DNA of 64,000 nucleotides from Isoetes taiwanensis (Eukaryota; Streptophyta; Lycopodiopsida; Isoetales; Isoetaceae). Both the position numbers and the translations under genes were made by a program. The stretch is from positions 310,001-374,000 of the forward strand of contig JAJEKV010000184.1 of NCBI GenBank assembly GCA_021234155.1. Direction: 5' to 3'. Below, one piece after another: positions 47,535 through 58,208 of this stretch. The number at the start of each line of letters is the position of its first letter. Position 1 is the first letter of the stretch. The notes under the pieces are model-generated. The model did no database searches, had not been told where the DNA came from, and saw only the letters and a list, made by a program, of their open reading frames with translations.

Positions 47535-48141
47535 AAAAAACCCAATACCTTGCACAAAGAGCCATGCCGTTGGTCTTGCCGTAGTTAACTTCGTTCACAA
47601 CTATATCTACTCCATGATTTTCAGCTGCAATGGACGCTGTATGGCTGCAAAAAAGGGCATTTTAGACATTTTTGCATTACCGCTGCAGCATTTTTTGAGA
47701 TTTGCCTTCCATGGCCATCTCTGTCCAAGGGGGAATCAAAATTCGTAGAGGTATTAAAGTTTCCAGAAGCAATGGCAGCCTCGGCAAAGTGTCTAGCAGA
47801 GACTATTTTGCCGTTGCAGAAGGGATTTATGCCTTCGTGATCCTTGCATTTTACTCTGAAAACTGGAAGAGCTTGTGCGTCAGATTTAACTGCTGTTAAG
47901 TGCTGGTGCTGAAAAACTAGGATGGATGGGTCGATTCCGGTGTCTATTATTCCAATCACAGGCCGTGCAAAACTTCCAATCCAGCCATCTGCCATCTTCC
48001 AGTCCAGCCAGCGGCAAATGGGAAGACGAAAGCAAGGGCAAGCAACAAGAAGAATGAGGACCAAAGCCAAAAGCAGAGAAAAGAGAGGTTTTTTACCACA
48101 AAGGAAATTCTTAGAAAGCAAGAGACTCGATGCAAATTAGT
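47535..48141 (-). pseudogene. Subtilase (SBT2-like) gene fragment
   Basis: The minus strand reads SFARPVIGIIDTGIDPS (catalytic Asp motif), FCNGKIVSARHFAEAAIASG, then FDSPLDRDGHG. Past a 61-bp gap it continues SHTASIAAENHGVDIVVNE and YGKTNGMALCAR before a GTATTG donor, giving the catalytic His motif DGHGSHTASIAA. The gap runs from AAG/GCAAAT to TTTTGCAG, so it fits a very short GC-AG intron that splits the serine codon. The Ser domain, oxyanion Asn and propeptide are not present. A hydrophobic N-terminal run (LFSLLLALVLILLVA) could be a signal peptide or chance. Wording of the motif region is closest to plant SBT2 subtilases, secreted serine proteases. Only about a fifth of the gene remains. 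Confidence 0.8.
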
Positions 48142-48655
48142 TGTTCGTGACCTTCTCCATCTCCGGCACGAGCGTATCCTCCTGGCCTGTTTTCCTGCCA
48201 TTTTCTAATTTTCACAGCCGTGGAGATTGAAGATTCGAGATCGAACGGAGAAGCCACAGTCCACATCACTTTTTGCTGATCTAGAAATTACACGTGGATA
48301 GGCTAGGATTTGAGGAAAGGCTGTAGGCCCGGTAGGGCTGGTGTGCTAAAAAAATATTTTCCAGCGTGAACCTTCGGCCATGATGCTGAACAGCCAGCGA
48401 GCATGTTTAAAACGAAGAAGGTTATTTACGGAAAAAAAAGCCCGGACTGGAATAGCCTAAACTGAAGACAAACATCGGATTGGTCAATTCCTCCGCTATC
48501 CTATCTGGCCATACATGGACAACGAAGTCCAAGATGGTACCAATCCTCCAAAGTCTTATGCAGGATCATAAGAATCACAGAAATATACATGTTTTTTTTT
48601 TTTTTTTTTTTTTTGTGCAATGCGCACAACACTGGAAGTACACACTGTTGAAACT
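48142..48655. other. Unassigned stretch with a T homopolymer
   Basis: About 500 bp with a T run at 48592-48614. No gene or element terminus recognised. Confidence 0.35.
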
Positions 48656-49195
48656 GCTCGTTGGCAGTGGGACAAAAACTAGCTAGTCTGTCAAAAGACT
48701 AGTCTAGACCAGTAAAAGTTGGTTTACTGACATCGTGGGTCGGTTTATGGTTCGCCTAAAGCCCTCCGGTCCTAGGATGCCCAAAAAAGTCATATGTGGC
48801 GGGCGGCACTAGGCCGGTGATGCTAGGTTGTGATGCCCCAGAGTTGCCCCTAGGATCCGAAAACTTCCTCAAGGTGGGATTTAATCCCCGCCCACAAAGT
48901 GTGCATGTATGGCCAAAGTTTTGCCCAACGGATGTGTGGTGAGTTGGTATAGGCTCTCAGTAATGCCAAAATAATGTGCACTTGGTCTGGGATTCAAACC
49001 CCGCCGCTGTATGTTTATATTTGGGAGTTGGTTATCGGGTTATACTACCATGATCCCCCACGTGGTAGAACTTAAAAGCCTATACATGTCCTCCATTTTT
49101 GCTCGTTGGCAAGTGGGACAAAAACTAGCTAGTCTATTAAAAGACCAGTCTAGACCGAAGAAAAGTTGGTTTCTGGACATCGTGGGTCGGTTTTC
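48656..49195. repeat. Direct repeat pair (~95 bp) flanking a SINE-like segment
   Basis: GCTCGTTGGCA.GTGGGACAA, AAAACTAGCTAGTCT, AAAGTTGGTTT and ACATCGTGGGTCGGTTT occur at 48656-48750 and again at 49102-49195. Between them (48938-49000) is GTGGTGAGTTGGTATAGG, an A-box-like sequence, followed 45 bases later by GGGATTCAAACCCC, a near-match to a B box. This is the layout of a tRNA-derived SINE head. A second box-like GGGATTTAATCCCC lies at 48877. Confidence 0.6.
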
Positions 49196-49209
49196 GGGTT
49201 ACCGTTCCG

Positions 49210-49470
49210 GTACACAATCGCTTAGCGACCAAAGTGGTTTTTTTTTTTTTACCGGCGCAGTTTTAAATAAATTCGCTCTAAAAAAAAAAAATCGATTTTT
49301 TTTTTTTTGAATTTTAAAGTTTAAATCAAGGTTTTCGCACGCTGAATTTTTTCCCACGGTAGGTTAAAAATACGACAAATATGTATTTAACCTAAAAATA
49401 CGTATTTTTGGACCTTATAACGTCCCGGAAAAATAATTTCAGACGCATTTTAACCTATCCCTGGACTGAA
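49210..49470. repeat. AT-rich palindromic repeat related to 44010-44190
   Basis: Contains the perfect palindrome AAAAATACGTATTTTT (49394-49409). Inverted, CCAGGGATAGGTT...AATACGT resembles the sequence at 44005-44060. Homopolymer runs of T and A (49233-49308) flank it. Confidence 0.5.
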
Positions 49471-50130
49471 CAAGTTTTTAATGGCATGTTAAAACATGGG
49501 AAGGCATAGATTGGGGTGTGCAAAACTTTGTTAAAAAAAATACCCTAAGAGGTTAAGGCTAGATATTACTTGAATGGACCGCCCAATAGCCGAGTTTTTT
49601 CGTTACAACAGTAAAAACTGTTGGGATTCGCCCTAATAAAAGTATGTGCTGATCCGATCACTCATGTTGGTTCTTGATCCGGCGAGGGACAAAGCAAAGG
49701 GGAATTTAAAAGGCAAAGTTTCGGGTCGGGCCTCCATTGTGCATGCCGAGTATTTTTCTTGCAAAACATTGCTTTAGGTTCTATCTCGCATCTCGGAAAA
49801 AAAAAGATGGGCGCACCAAAGGGATCAAAGAACAAGAACTGGGGTTTAAATTGGGGTCCTCCTGCAAAACCAGTAATCCAAAAGGCAAGTAATGCTGCCA
49901 AGCTCCTGGCAAAATGCTTGAAGACTGGTGCAGAGGCTGATCCAAGCGAAGAACGAGATGGCATAGCTGTACTTGGATGAAAAAATGGGGACTGGAATGT
50001 AATGATTTACATAAACAGTGGGTGATATTAGGGCTTGGGTACAGGTGAGCATGTGATTATGAGATCGTGGTGTGTCCCGTATGAAGAAAACATATTATAA
50101 AAAGTTCATTAATCCTTTCTTCGGCCGGCC
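49471..50130. other. Unassigned stretch with one small basic ORF
   Basis: The plus-strand ORF ending at 49980 includes MGAPKGSKNKNWGLNWGPP. PKGSKNK resembles an AT-hook core, but the flanking residues do not fit well and there is no further support. Confidence 0.25.
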
Positions 50131-50139
50131 CGGGATATT

Positions 50140-50560
50140 TGAATGAAGGGGTATCAAAGTGAAATGTAGGCATGCAATTAGTAGACTAAGGCTCACCACT
50201 CACATTGGGGAGTAGAAGTGGGGATGGAGCAACATACCTCCGAGCTTAGGATATGTAGGTTGTGTGTTATGGGAGAAATTGAAGATGAAGCACATGTTCT
50301 CTTCTTTTATCACAAGATGCGATCTTCGTCGTAGATACCAAATTAATTGTAATGATTTGGTTGCATTTTTTGGTCTCTCGGGAAACATCACAGGTCATTT
50401 TATAATTGAATTGATGGAACACATGAATAATGTACTAAAGGGTATGGATGGAGATGGAAATAGAGGAGATGAGGGGGAGAGCTCTGATGTGTTTCTTTCT
50501 GAAGATGCATTAGAGGATATTTTTTATAATGTTGAATGTACGGTTTTGAACGTCTCATAG
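50140..50560 (+). mobile_element. Non-LTR retrotransposon C-terminal fragment
   Basis: One frame reads CRHAISRLRLTTHIGE, and a second frame TSELRICRLCVMGEIEDEAH then VLFFY. Together these match the (L)R-x-S-x-H...RIC-x2-C...EIEDE-x-H zinc-knuckle terminus of non-LTR polyproteins. The cysteines CRLC and the histidine are intact, the last cysteine is lost. The rest of the fragment is acidic and undefined. Confidence 0.65.
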
Positions 50561-51265
50561 ACCTGGTGGTCTGCAGGTGTATTATCTATATATTTCATTT
50601 CATTTCATTTCCCAAAAATCCTAAGGTATTTTACATGCTTGTTGGGTTGAGAACATCCAACTGAGCAGCAGGTGTAATCTTGGCATAAGATTATACTTAG
50701 ACTAAAAGTTGTGCTATGATCTTTATTCATGAATTTAAGTTTTAGTCAGATTTTTCTAGGAACGGGATAGCAACTGAAGGGTGGCCTATGACGCCTGCCT
50801 TCCCACATAGATAAATTGGTTCTCTAACTCATTTTTTCTTGTGGACAGTGGCAGGTAAGAGGCGCTCTTCACTGGTCAAATTTGATGGACAGGTTGAAGG
50901 TTTTTTGGTAGAATAAATTACTAAGTAACCAGGCGTTGTGACTTCCATACATTTTAATATTGTATGTCGTCTGGTTATGATTAAAAACCATCAAGGTAAA
51001 TACGATCTCAGCTTCTGATACAAAAGAAAAGATCTGTAAAAGATCTTCGTTGAATATTTTCCATTGACATGAATACTATTACTGATGTATAAAAGATCAG
51101 TTTGTTTGCTTTGTCTTGTAAATATGTTCTGATCTTCCAGAAATCTAGACATTTGTTTGTTGATCTTGCCTACCTAGGACACTAGGGCAAAAAAATATAG
51201 GTCTTAGACGAGGTTCTGGCCTAATGATTTATTAGTCTGAGTCAAGATTAGACTTACTAGACTAG
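50561..51265. other. AT-rich stretch without a gene
   Basis: About 700 bp, perhaps the 3' untranslated part of the preceding non-LTR fragment followed by single-copy DNA. Nothing further recognised. Confidence 0.35.
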
Positions 51266-51269
51266 ATGC

Positions 51270-51324
51270 TAATCCATCCATCCATCCATCCATCCATCCA
51301 TCCATCCATCCATCCATCCATCTA
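51270..51324. repeat. (ATCC)n microsatellite
   Basis: About 12 copies of ATCC, decaying to ATCT at the right end. Confidence 0.97.
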
Positions 51325-51739
51325 TCTTATCAGACAGGAAAAAGAAGTGAGGGCATCTATCTCCAGCCTTTATCCTAGCTTGGTTCACATGAGTTGTCTC
51401 AATGGCTTTAATCTATATCGACGTAGCTTCCTCCTGGTTATATGGCCTTAGCTTGCACCCCTTGTGCAAGATCCCACATTTTTACAAAGGATTTGACAAC
51501 CCTTATAGTAGCAACAACAACAACAATACCATCAAAATGCGTCATGATGGTACTAGGTGTTCCTACAACCTACACAAAATTTAAAATCCTTCAAATGTTT
51601 AGTATTGAGCTCGAAGTAAGTTTTTGTACTTCTTTGACAAAGAGGTTACCCACTGGAGAACCATTCGGGATTATGATCTGATAATGCACTATCTAGCATT
51701 GGTTCTCCATAATTGAAGAAAACCAGTAGTTATAATATT

Positions 51740-52010
51740 ATAATAACCTCAATCATCTCGAACATAAGCTTTACTATTGCCTATCCATCCATTGCACCAT
51801 GTGAATGTTTGATCTCCATCAATCTCCACAAAACCACAATCATGCAGTAGAGGTTCCATTGCTCTTGCTCAAATACTTGAACCACCTGCGATCCTCTACC
51901 GCACATGTTTGTCTCCATTTCGAACGTATTAAAATCACCAATGCGCAACCACACCAGATTATTGCATAGGCTTGTGACGACCATACGAGTATTGTACTCG
52001 TATGTACAAA
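51740..52010 (-). mobile_element. LINE endonuclease-domain fragment
   Basis: The minus strand reads VWLRIGDFNTFEMETN (51965-51915), the GDFN motif of the EEP endonuclease of L1 elements. After a frameshift it reads LLHDCGFVEIDGDQTFTWCN then GWIGNSKAYVRDD (about 51860-51750), the DxGF...FTWxN segment. This is the N-terminal part of ORF2; no RT follows in place. Confidence 0.72.
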
Positions 52011-52269
52011 TATAATGGTCGCACGAATGCAAAACAGCCTCACAGATGCAAAATAGTAGTTGCATAAGACTAGGCTTGAACTCGCAAGCTTCTTAGTTAC
52101 GAATCATACACCTTTGCTAAGAAAACTACCAATGCTTATTGAAGATATTCTCTTGAGTCTTCATCATATGCAAAACTATTTCTAGAAGGTTCTAGAATAT
52201 TCTAGAACATATACGCATGCGCAACATTTAGCGCGATCTCATCCACTGGAGTAGCTTTATTGGAACCGT

Positions 52270-52620
52270 CACGACAAGAGAATGGGTACTTTTTGTCAGA
52301 AAAATCGTCAGGCTGTCTAGAGAGATTTTTTCCTAACGTTTATGCTGACGAATATACTGACGATTGCTTCTCTGACGCTTTCTGATGACTTTAAGTCAGA
52401 TATATCGTCAGACTATTCATCAGAAAATATACGTCAGGCTATGCGTCAAATAAATCATTAGAAATATAACGTCAAAAAAAGCATAAGAATTTTCGTCAGA
52501 AAAAGCGTCAAGAAAAGCTCAGACATAACGTCACACAAAACGTCAGAAAAAGTGTCATAATTTTCGTCAGATCTTGTGTCAGATTTATCGTTAGGAAAAG
52601 TGTCAGATTATTCTATAGAA
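52270..52620. mobile_element. Left end of a third CACTA-type element
   Basis: The terminus CACGACAAGAGAATGGGTAC at 52270 closely resembles the right terminus of the big element (CACAACAAGAGAATGGACAT). It is followed by about twenty variants of CGTCAGA / TTTTCGTCAG in 320 bp, a subterminal repeat zone different in sequence from GCGACGTC. The three bases before it are CGT. A matching right end was not found in the window, so the element is truncated or rearranged. Confidence 0.65.
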
Positions 52621-53583
52621 GATAGCACTATTACAATTTAGTCATAACATTTCATCCGAGAGTCCCTTTTAGATGAAATTTGATGTTTTTAAAAGCTCTG
52701 TCTCTCAAAAACTTAATCCATAATTCAATCTGTAAATTTCCATCCCTAGCTAATATTGTAGGTTTGAGTTTAGAACAAGCTGGTAGATTCAAACCTCCTT
52801 GACTATGGAAAAATGCTGCATTTGAACATGTTAGAAGTTGAAATGTTGTGATAAATCTTATTAGTATCAAACCATAGGAGCATCTTGTGCTCTTGAAAGA
52901 CGATAATGGATGCTCGATAAACCGCTTTTATAAATCTTTGAAAGAAATGAAGTTGGAGGTAAGATAAATGTGTATAACACATTGGATGTTCATGACTAGT
53001 TGATCCTATTATACAGAAAAGCATGGGGACAGTTAGTTGATATTTTCAACGAAGCCTGATTGTGCGTTTTAAAGTGTTGAAGTAAACTTTGTGCCATACC
53101 CATTGATGCATCGCTTTTCGATGAGGCTCAGGGTGGATAACTAAAGGCCGCTTTGGATGGAGGCAACACTTTAGGGTGAATCAGGACCATATACATCGAG
53201 TGCACCAGGTGCTCCTCCTTGACACTGCAATGAACCACCCAGAGCTGGGGAGCTACGTCTTATGGATTTGGAGGAAGAGTAGCAGCTACTTTTTTCCAAA
53301 TGCCACGGTCCCAACGAAGGAGGAGAAACTTCAATTATAACTCATTCCACATCAACAATCTTGTCTCATTATACCATGCAGATACTGTCGACACCGGGTT
53401 GCTCGCCATCGACGCTTACGCCAATGGATGGATGTAGAGACAGGGACGATCCGCCCGGCCATCACCAAAAGGATCCACCAACAATTGGTCAGGGATCTGG
53501 TGTGGGGCCTCGGATGGAACCAAACAAAGCGCCGCCACCCGATCTCCCAACCAGCTAGCAACCCCTTGAGGAAAGGAGATGCA
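52621..53583. other. Unassigned stretch, possibly decayed LINE
   Basis: Minus-strand ORFs at 52652-52870 (HSQGGLNLPACSKLKP...) and 52803-53024 have a LINE 3'-region flavour but no diagnostic motif. Their relation to the LINE at 53584-54117 is unclear. Confidence 0.3.
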
Positions 53584-54117
53584 TTAGGATATGGAGGAAG
53601 TGGATAGAATAATGCACATGGGAGGAGGGCTTAATGGATGGAGAGCTAAAAGAAATGCACATCTCAGAAGATCGGTGAATGAGACGCAGATCCAAGAATT
53701 ATCAAGATTATTTAGAATCTGCCATATGAACTTAGAAATCAGCACCTGGCTTTGGAGAAGAAAGTGAATCATCCCCAGCCCCCTACAAAGTTTAGGCATA
53801 ATGCACTTCGCCCAACTAATTTTAACATCATCTCCTTCTTCAGTGCCACCCCAAATAAAGTTCTTGACAATATTAATAATGAGTTGCATCTTTGTTCCTT
53901 GTGCCGGTAGAAGATGGATGCCATATAGACATGCGCACTACCTTCGAACCCACTTTGCCATAGTTACGGACTAGCCATGGATAACTTAGTCCCGGACCAC
54001 GGAACAAATGCCCTTCCAATCCTTAATAATAGCATCCCACGCGTAACCAGATGAGAGGTGCATCCTAGTTGCCTTCCCATGAGGAAGAACCTTCCATGGA
54101 AATGCAACCATAGAAGA
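53584..54117 (-). mobile_element. LINE (L1-like) post-RT fragment
   Basis: The minus strand reads INIVKNFIWGGTEEGDDVKI, SWAKCIMPKLCRGLGM and SQVLISKFIWQILNN (53889-53720), the conserved block downstream of the L1 reverse transcriptase. The same block is seen in a different LINE at 6330-6500. The fragment stops at the Helitron end, which may have inserted into it. Confidence 0.75.
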
Positions 54118-56194
54118 CTAGTAATGGTGCTCAGCCGCTGCCGGGCTATAAGGTAGTTATCGCTGCTCAACGCTAGGATTCATGCAAAGATTAATGTCGT
54201 GCAATTTGAGCTTCAACTTTTGTATAATGCTTTATATCATGGAGATGTTGATGCAATTTAAACATGGTCGATACCTACAATTCTTTTGCCTTTATATTAG
54301 AAACAGATAATGTAGGTCACTTTCGTAGCTATTTCTTCCTTTTTCTTCTACATTTGTTTACTTTCACCAATGCATCATTGAAAAGTGGCAGGGGTTAAAT
54401 TGGTTGTATGTTTATTAGAGAGCCATGTGAGCTAAACTTGCAAATTAATTGTTGAGTTTAGTGTTGCTCTCATGGAGAAGTAGTAGAGGTTAAATTGGTT
54501 GTATGTTTATTCGAGAGCCATGTGTAGTAAACTTGCAAATTGATTGTTGAGTTTAGTGTTCATTTGGATTAACAGGCAAATATATTTGTATATACGTCCA
54601 CGTAGAAAAATCCGTTTGTTCTACTTCATGAAAGAAGTATACTTTTGTTTTGCATTCTTTCCTTTATAGATTTACGTTGTAATGATTATTTTTACTTGGT
54701 ATTTTTTTGCTTACGGATTTGCAAAGCCTAAACCATCATTTTTATGCTGTTATGAATGGAACCAAAGACAACAAGTTGCATGTGTTATCGAAGTATTTTG
54801 GAGTTGAACTCCAAGTGCTTAATTTACTGAGCTCATGTGTGCTTATAGAAAAAGTAGAATAAACATGGCAAAACTTTGAAATGGCACACCTTGTAACAAT
54901 CAAGGAACCACCTTGAATAAAAAGTCTTTTGCAAGTCCAATCCTTAGAAAGTAAAGCCTGATAAATAAATATATCCTGCAAGCAATGGACTGCCAGAAAA
55001 TTGAAATTTACAGGACGTTGAAATCGCAGTGCCACCCGAATTTGTGCTAGACCAGCTCTATCCATAGGATTTGCATGTTTAATCAGAATGCAGACAAAAA
55101 CCAAAATTCATTTCCCTGCTACTATCATCCTCTGGGAAGAACTTTCAATCTTGCTGGGAAAATTGCAGAGCTCCTACATATCTAGATAATGACGAAGCAA
55201 AGCCTACTGCACTTTCCAAAACTCTGCACTGCACTACGTAACAAAATCCTTTCTCCTTCCGACCTATTTTCAATTCGTGAGTAGGACTACGAATGACCTA
55301 ATCTAGACACTTTACTTTGCAAGCTCGGATAAATCAGTTGAATGGGTCTAGGCTTCGCAACAGCCCTCTACAAAATGAGTGGAAGTTCACAGAACGGCAA
55401 GTCGCCATAGCTCACAAACCGCCAAGATAATGTCGTGAAATCCCTTTTAAATATGATTGTCGGAAGAACCTCCAATGCCTTTGCCGGATATATGCCATTA
55501 AAAATAGGGTGTCGGATCAATCATCTTCCTTCACAAGAACCGTGAAAGCAGAAAAGAAATACTAAAAATCAGAATAGGTTAAGCCGAGCAAGGTAAATCC
55601 TGTTAGATCTCAAAACTCGAGAACATTTTCGCCCCCGCCTTCGGCCGGAGCTGATATAGCCGCAAACGCACTTAAAAATAAGCTAAGAGAAATCCCTACT
55701 TAAAATGACAATGGAATGCCGATTAGGTTTGCCATGGCCACCATGTATTGAGCTGTGGTATAGAGATGCGATAGGCGAAGATGGCTCTGCCCCCGCCCTC
55801 CCTAACCCTAGGATGCCTTCGTAAAAAACCGCAGCATGATTAGATCAACCGGGCTCTTATCCATTCAAAGCAAAATACCTTAGGACATCGGGTTTTATAA
55901 AAAGAAGAGCTAGATGGTGATGCAAAGATCGCCCCTCGCTATAGTAGGCGCCCCGCTTCAAGAATGCAAACGACGCACGCGCTATTTGGAACTAAGATAA
56001 TGAAAGAAATGGTTGGAGCCTTTGCACCATAGTTATAGCCGCTGCCGCCTGGCCTCCGAATCGATTCAAGGTATTCAAGGGATCGGGAGGAAGTCCAAGG
56101 TGAAATCTCGACCATCAAACTCACTGTGTAAAATCCGGGCCGATCTAGGGCGACATACACAAATGCATAAACACTAAAATTTTATTATATAGGA
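54118..56194 (-). mobile_element. Non-autonomous Helitron, 2,077 bp
   Basis: The minus-strand 5' end at 56194 is TCCTATATAATAAAATTTTA after a host A. The 3' end at 54118 is a degenerate hairpin (54130-54145), eight bases and CTAG, followed by host T. These are the TC start, CTRR end and A/T target of Helitrons. The 3' end has the same CACCRTTACTAG as the Helitron at 2902. There is no Rep/helicase. Possible captured exons on the minus strand: GIYPAKALEVLPTIIFKRDF then VSYGDLPFCELPLIL (about 55500-55370) and a 120-codon ORF at 54742-55104; neither is recognised. Confidence 0.72.
54390..54575. repeat. ~95-bp tandem duplication inside the second Helitron
   Basis: GGTTAAATTGGTTGTATG (54393 and 54488) begins two head-to-tail copies that continue through GAGAGCCATGTG and TTGTTGAGTTTAGTGTT with a few substitutions. 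Confidence 0.88.
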
Positions 56195-56339
56195 TGGCAC
56201 CGGAGAGTCTAGGCCCACAAAGGTAGTGCACTTTTGCCATCCCACAAAGATACACCAAGCCAAAGAGAAACCGCTCCAACAAGAAAATGGCATTCTACAA
56301 ATTCTCGCCATCACCATTAAGAACAAGAAAGTGTCATCT

Positions 56340-56965
56340 CAGATACCGATTGGCTATGTATTTTATGGTGGCAGATCATTCATATATACGCGCTAATAAA
56401 CACCGATGTTCATAGATTTCATCCAAGTCTCGTGGATGTGCCCTTTGCATGCAAAGGAATGAGACAATTGAGCACCGCCATTTTTGTGTCACCATATTCG
56501 GCTTGCTTGGCAAAGGCTTTTGAGCCTTTCCATTGTGACTTGAATAGTCAAGAAGTCCTATTGTCACCCATCCTAGTTCTTGGGACAAGTTGGCAAAGAG
56601 GGCAATCCACTTAGCATCCGCCGATCATGTGGTCCATGTGGAAGAGACTAAATCTCCTCATCTTCAAGGGATAGGTCTTTTCGAGGATAAGCAAGTGCCC
56701 AACGATGCTCGTCGTCGCATTGTAAAAGCGCAAGTGTTCTTCCTTAAAGGATGACGCCAAGAGTATCATTTAGGAGTAATATCTTCAAATTCGGACTTAT
56801 TCATAGCCAATTGTGCTCTTTGTGATATGTATTCTCTACTTTTCTCGTGTTAAGTGTGGTGGGTAGTTTTGCTCTAGTGCACATCTTCTCCATTGGTTTT
56901 GAGTCCCCATGTACTATTTATATTCTTTTGAGTAATAAAGACCCACATTCATCCAAAAAGAATTT
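56340..56965 (+). mobile_element. LINE 3' end with zf-RVT zinc-knuckle
   Basis: One frame reads SSKSRGCALCMQRNETIEHR then HFCVTIFGLLGKGF (about 56416-56520), the C-x2-C...ETIEH...C pattern of zf-RVT at the end of L1 ORF2. The downstream 3' region ends near ATTCATCCAAAAAG (56947-56962), like the ends of other plant LINEs. No convincing target duplication was found. Confidence 0.65.
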
Positions 56966-56969
56966 AAAG

Positions 56970-58208
56970 TAAATTTTGTGCTTATGGCACATTAATTGTT
57001 ATTTTTGGGTTGTTCTAGGGGGGGCAAGCCCTTGTTTATGTGAGTTTATGGCATATTCCGTATGTGCCAATATATGCCCGGAATATGCCAATGACTGCTA
57101 AAACTTGATATCGAGGATAGAATCGGCGGTGGCAACTGTTGGTGGCAGCCCCTTTTCGAAACCGCATACTCTGGGGCGTCTGGTCCTCTATTATAACGCA
57201 TTCTTATTCAAGAAGCTTTTCGGATCTTCGACTTCTAAGAGATGGTAGAAAAAGAGCAAAGTTTTGGCTTGCATATGATGGAATCTAAAGTCCCAAGCAG
57301 GACGCTACCGAAGATGGAAAACCCAAATGACCGGGGAAAGAAACGGTAGGGGATTGCTCTTGGTTTAAGACCCGGTGGATCGTAACAAGGTAATTTTTTA
57401 TGGCGTTTTGGATTCAAGCAAGAAATTAGATTTAATAGCAAGAAACAGTATCTAGAAGCGGGAGCAAGCTATTTGATGAGTCGCAAAGCTTGGGTGAATA
57501 ACTCCCTTCATGTTCGGATTAAGAATCGAATCTTCTTGTATGCACTATGTTAATTCAAGCACCAAGCAGTGTAGCAAGAATGCTCTTGCCAAGGCGCCGC
57601 GGCCACATTATTCTGTCACATTTATTACTCATTACGCTCATAAGGTGCGTTTGATGCATAGTTTTCGGTTTAACTTACGTTAATACTTTCTTTTTCTCGC
57701 TTTTACTGGATTTGTGCCTTAGTCGGTTCGCTTTGCCTCCTACAAATTCTCATCCATGACATGATGATTAGGTAATTTTTGCATTGCGCATGGTATGCTA
57801 TATCATGTTTACCTGAGAAAATGGTAATGATGTGCAGGTCAAAGTGCAACTTTTCTTTACATACCAGACTATGCATAAGTTACTGTGGGTTTTTTTACTC
57901 GTCCTTGATTCCCGCTAGATCCGCATTTCTTCCCTGCTTTGTTTCTTCTCAGGCATCTTTATCAGCTTGAATTTCGAGACCATGCCTTTTAAGGAGTTAA
58001 TTTTGTAAGATTTTAGCTTCTCGGGTTGGATATCTGACATGCAAATAAGAAATATCCCATGTTGTTTTGTTTTCAGAAATATAGTATATCAATGGTGCGC
58101 CTTTCCCGTGGTAATTTATTTGAATCTAACAGAAGCTTTCAAATGATTTTACTGCCTACTTTATTTTAGATCGCATGTGAGAAAATGCGCAGTTTTACAA
58201 TAGCACAT
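56970..58208. other. Unassigned stretch up to the duplication junction
   Basis: About 1.2 kb with no recognised gene. At 57377-57391 it has GATCGTAACAAGGTA, a chance resemblance to the small-subunit rRNA 3' end. It stops abruptly at about 58209, where repeat-array sequence begins in mid-unit. Confidence 0.4.

Noticed and set aside
49808-49980. Possible AT-hook protein (PKGSKNK)
   Set aside because: A single short motif with poor flanks in a small ORF without other support.
53352-53561. Overlapping ORFs on both strands in a GC-richer patch
   Set aside because: Neither strand shows a known domain or splice sites. The patch is short and flanked by LINE debris.
57377-57391. GATCGTAACAAGGTA, resembling the 3' end of small-subunit rRNA
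   Set aside because: Neighbouring bases on both sides do not match rRNA, so the short match is most likely chance.
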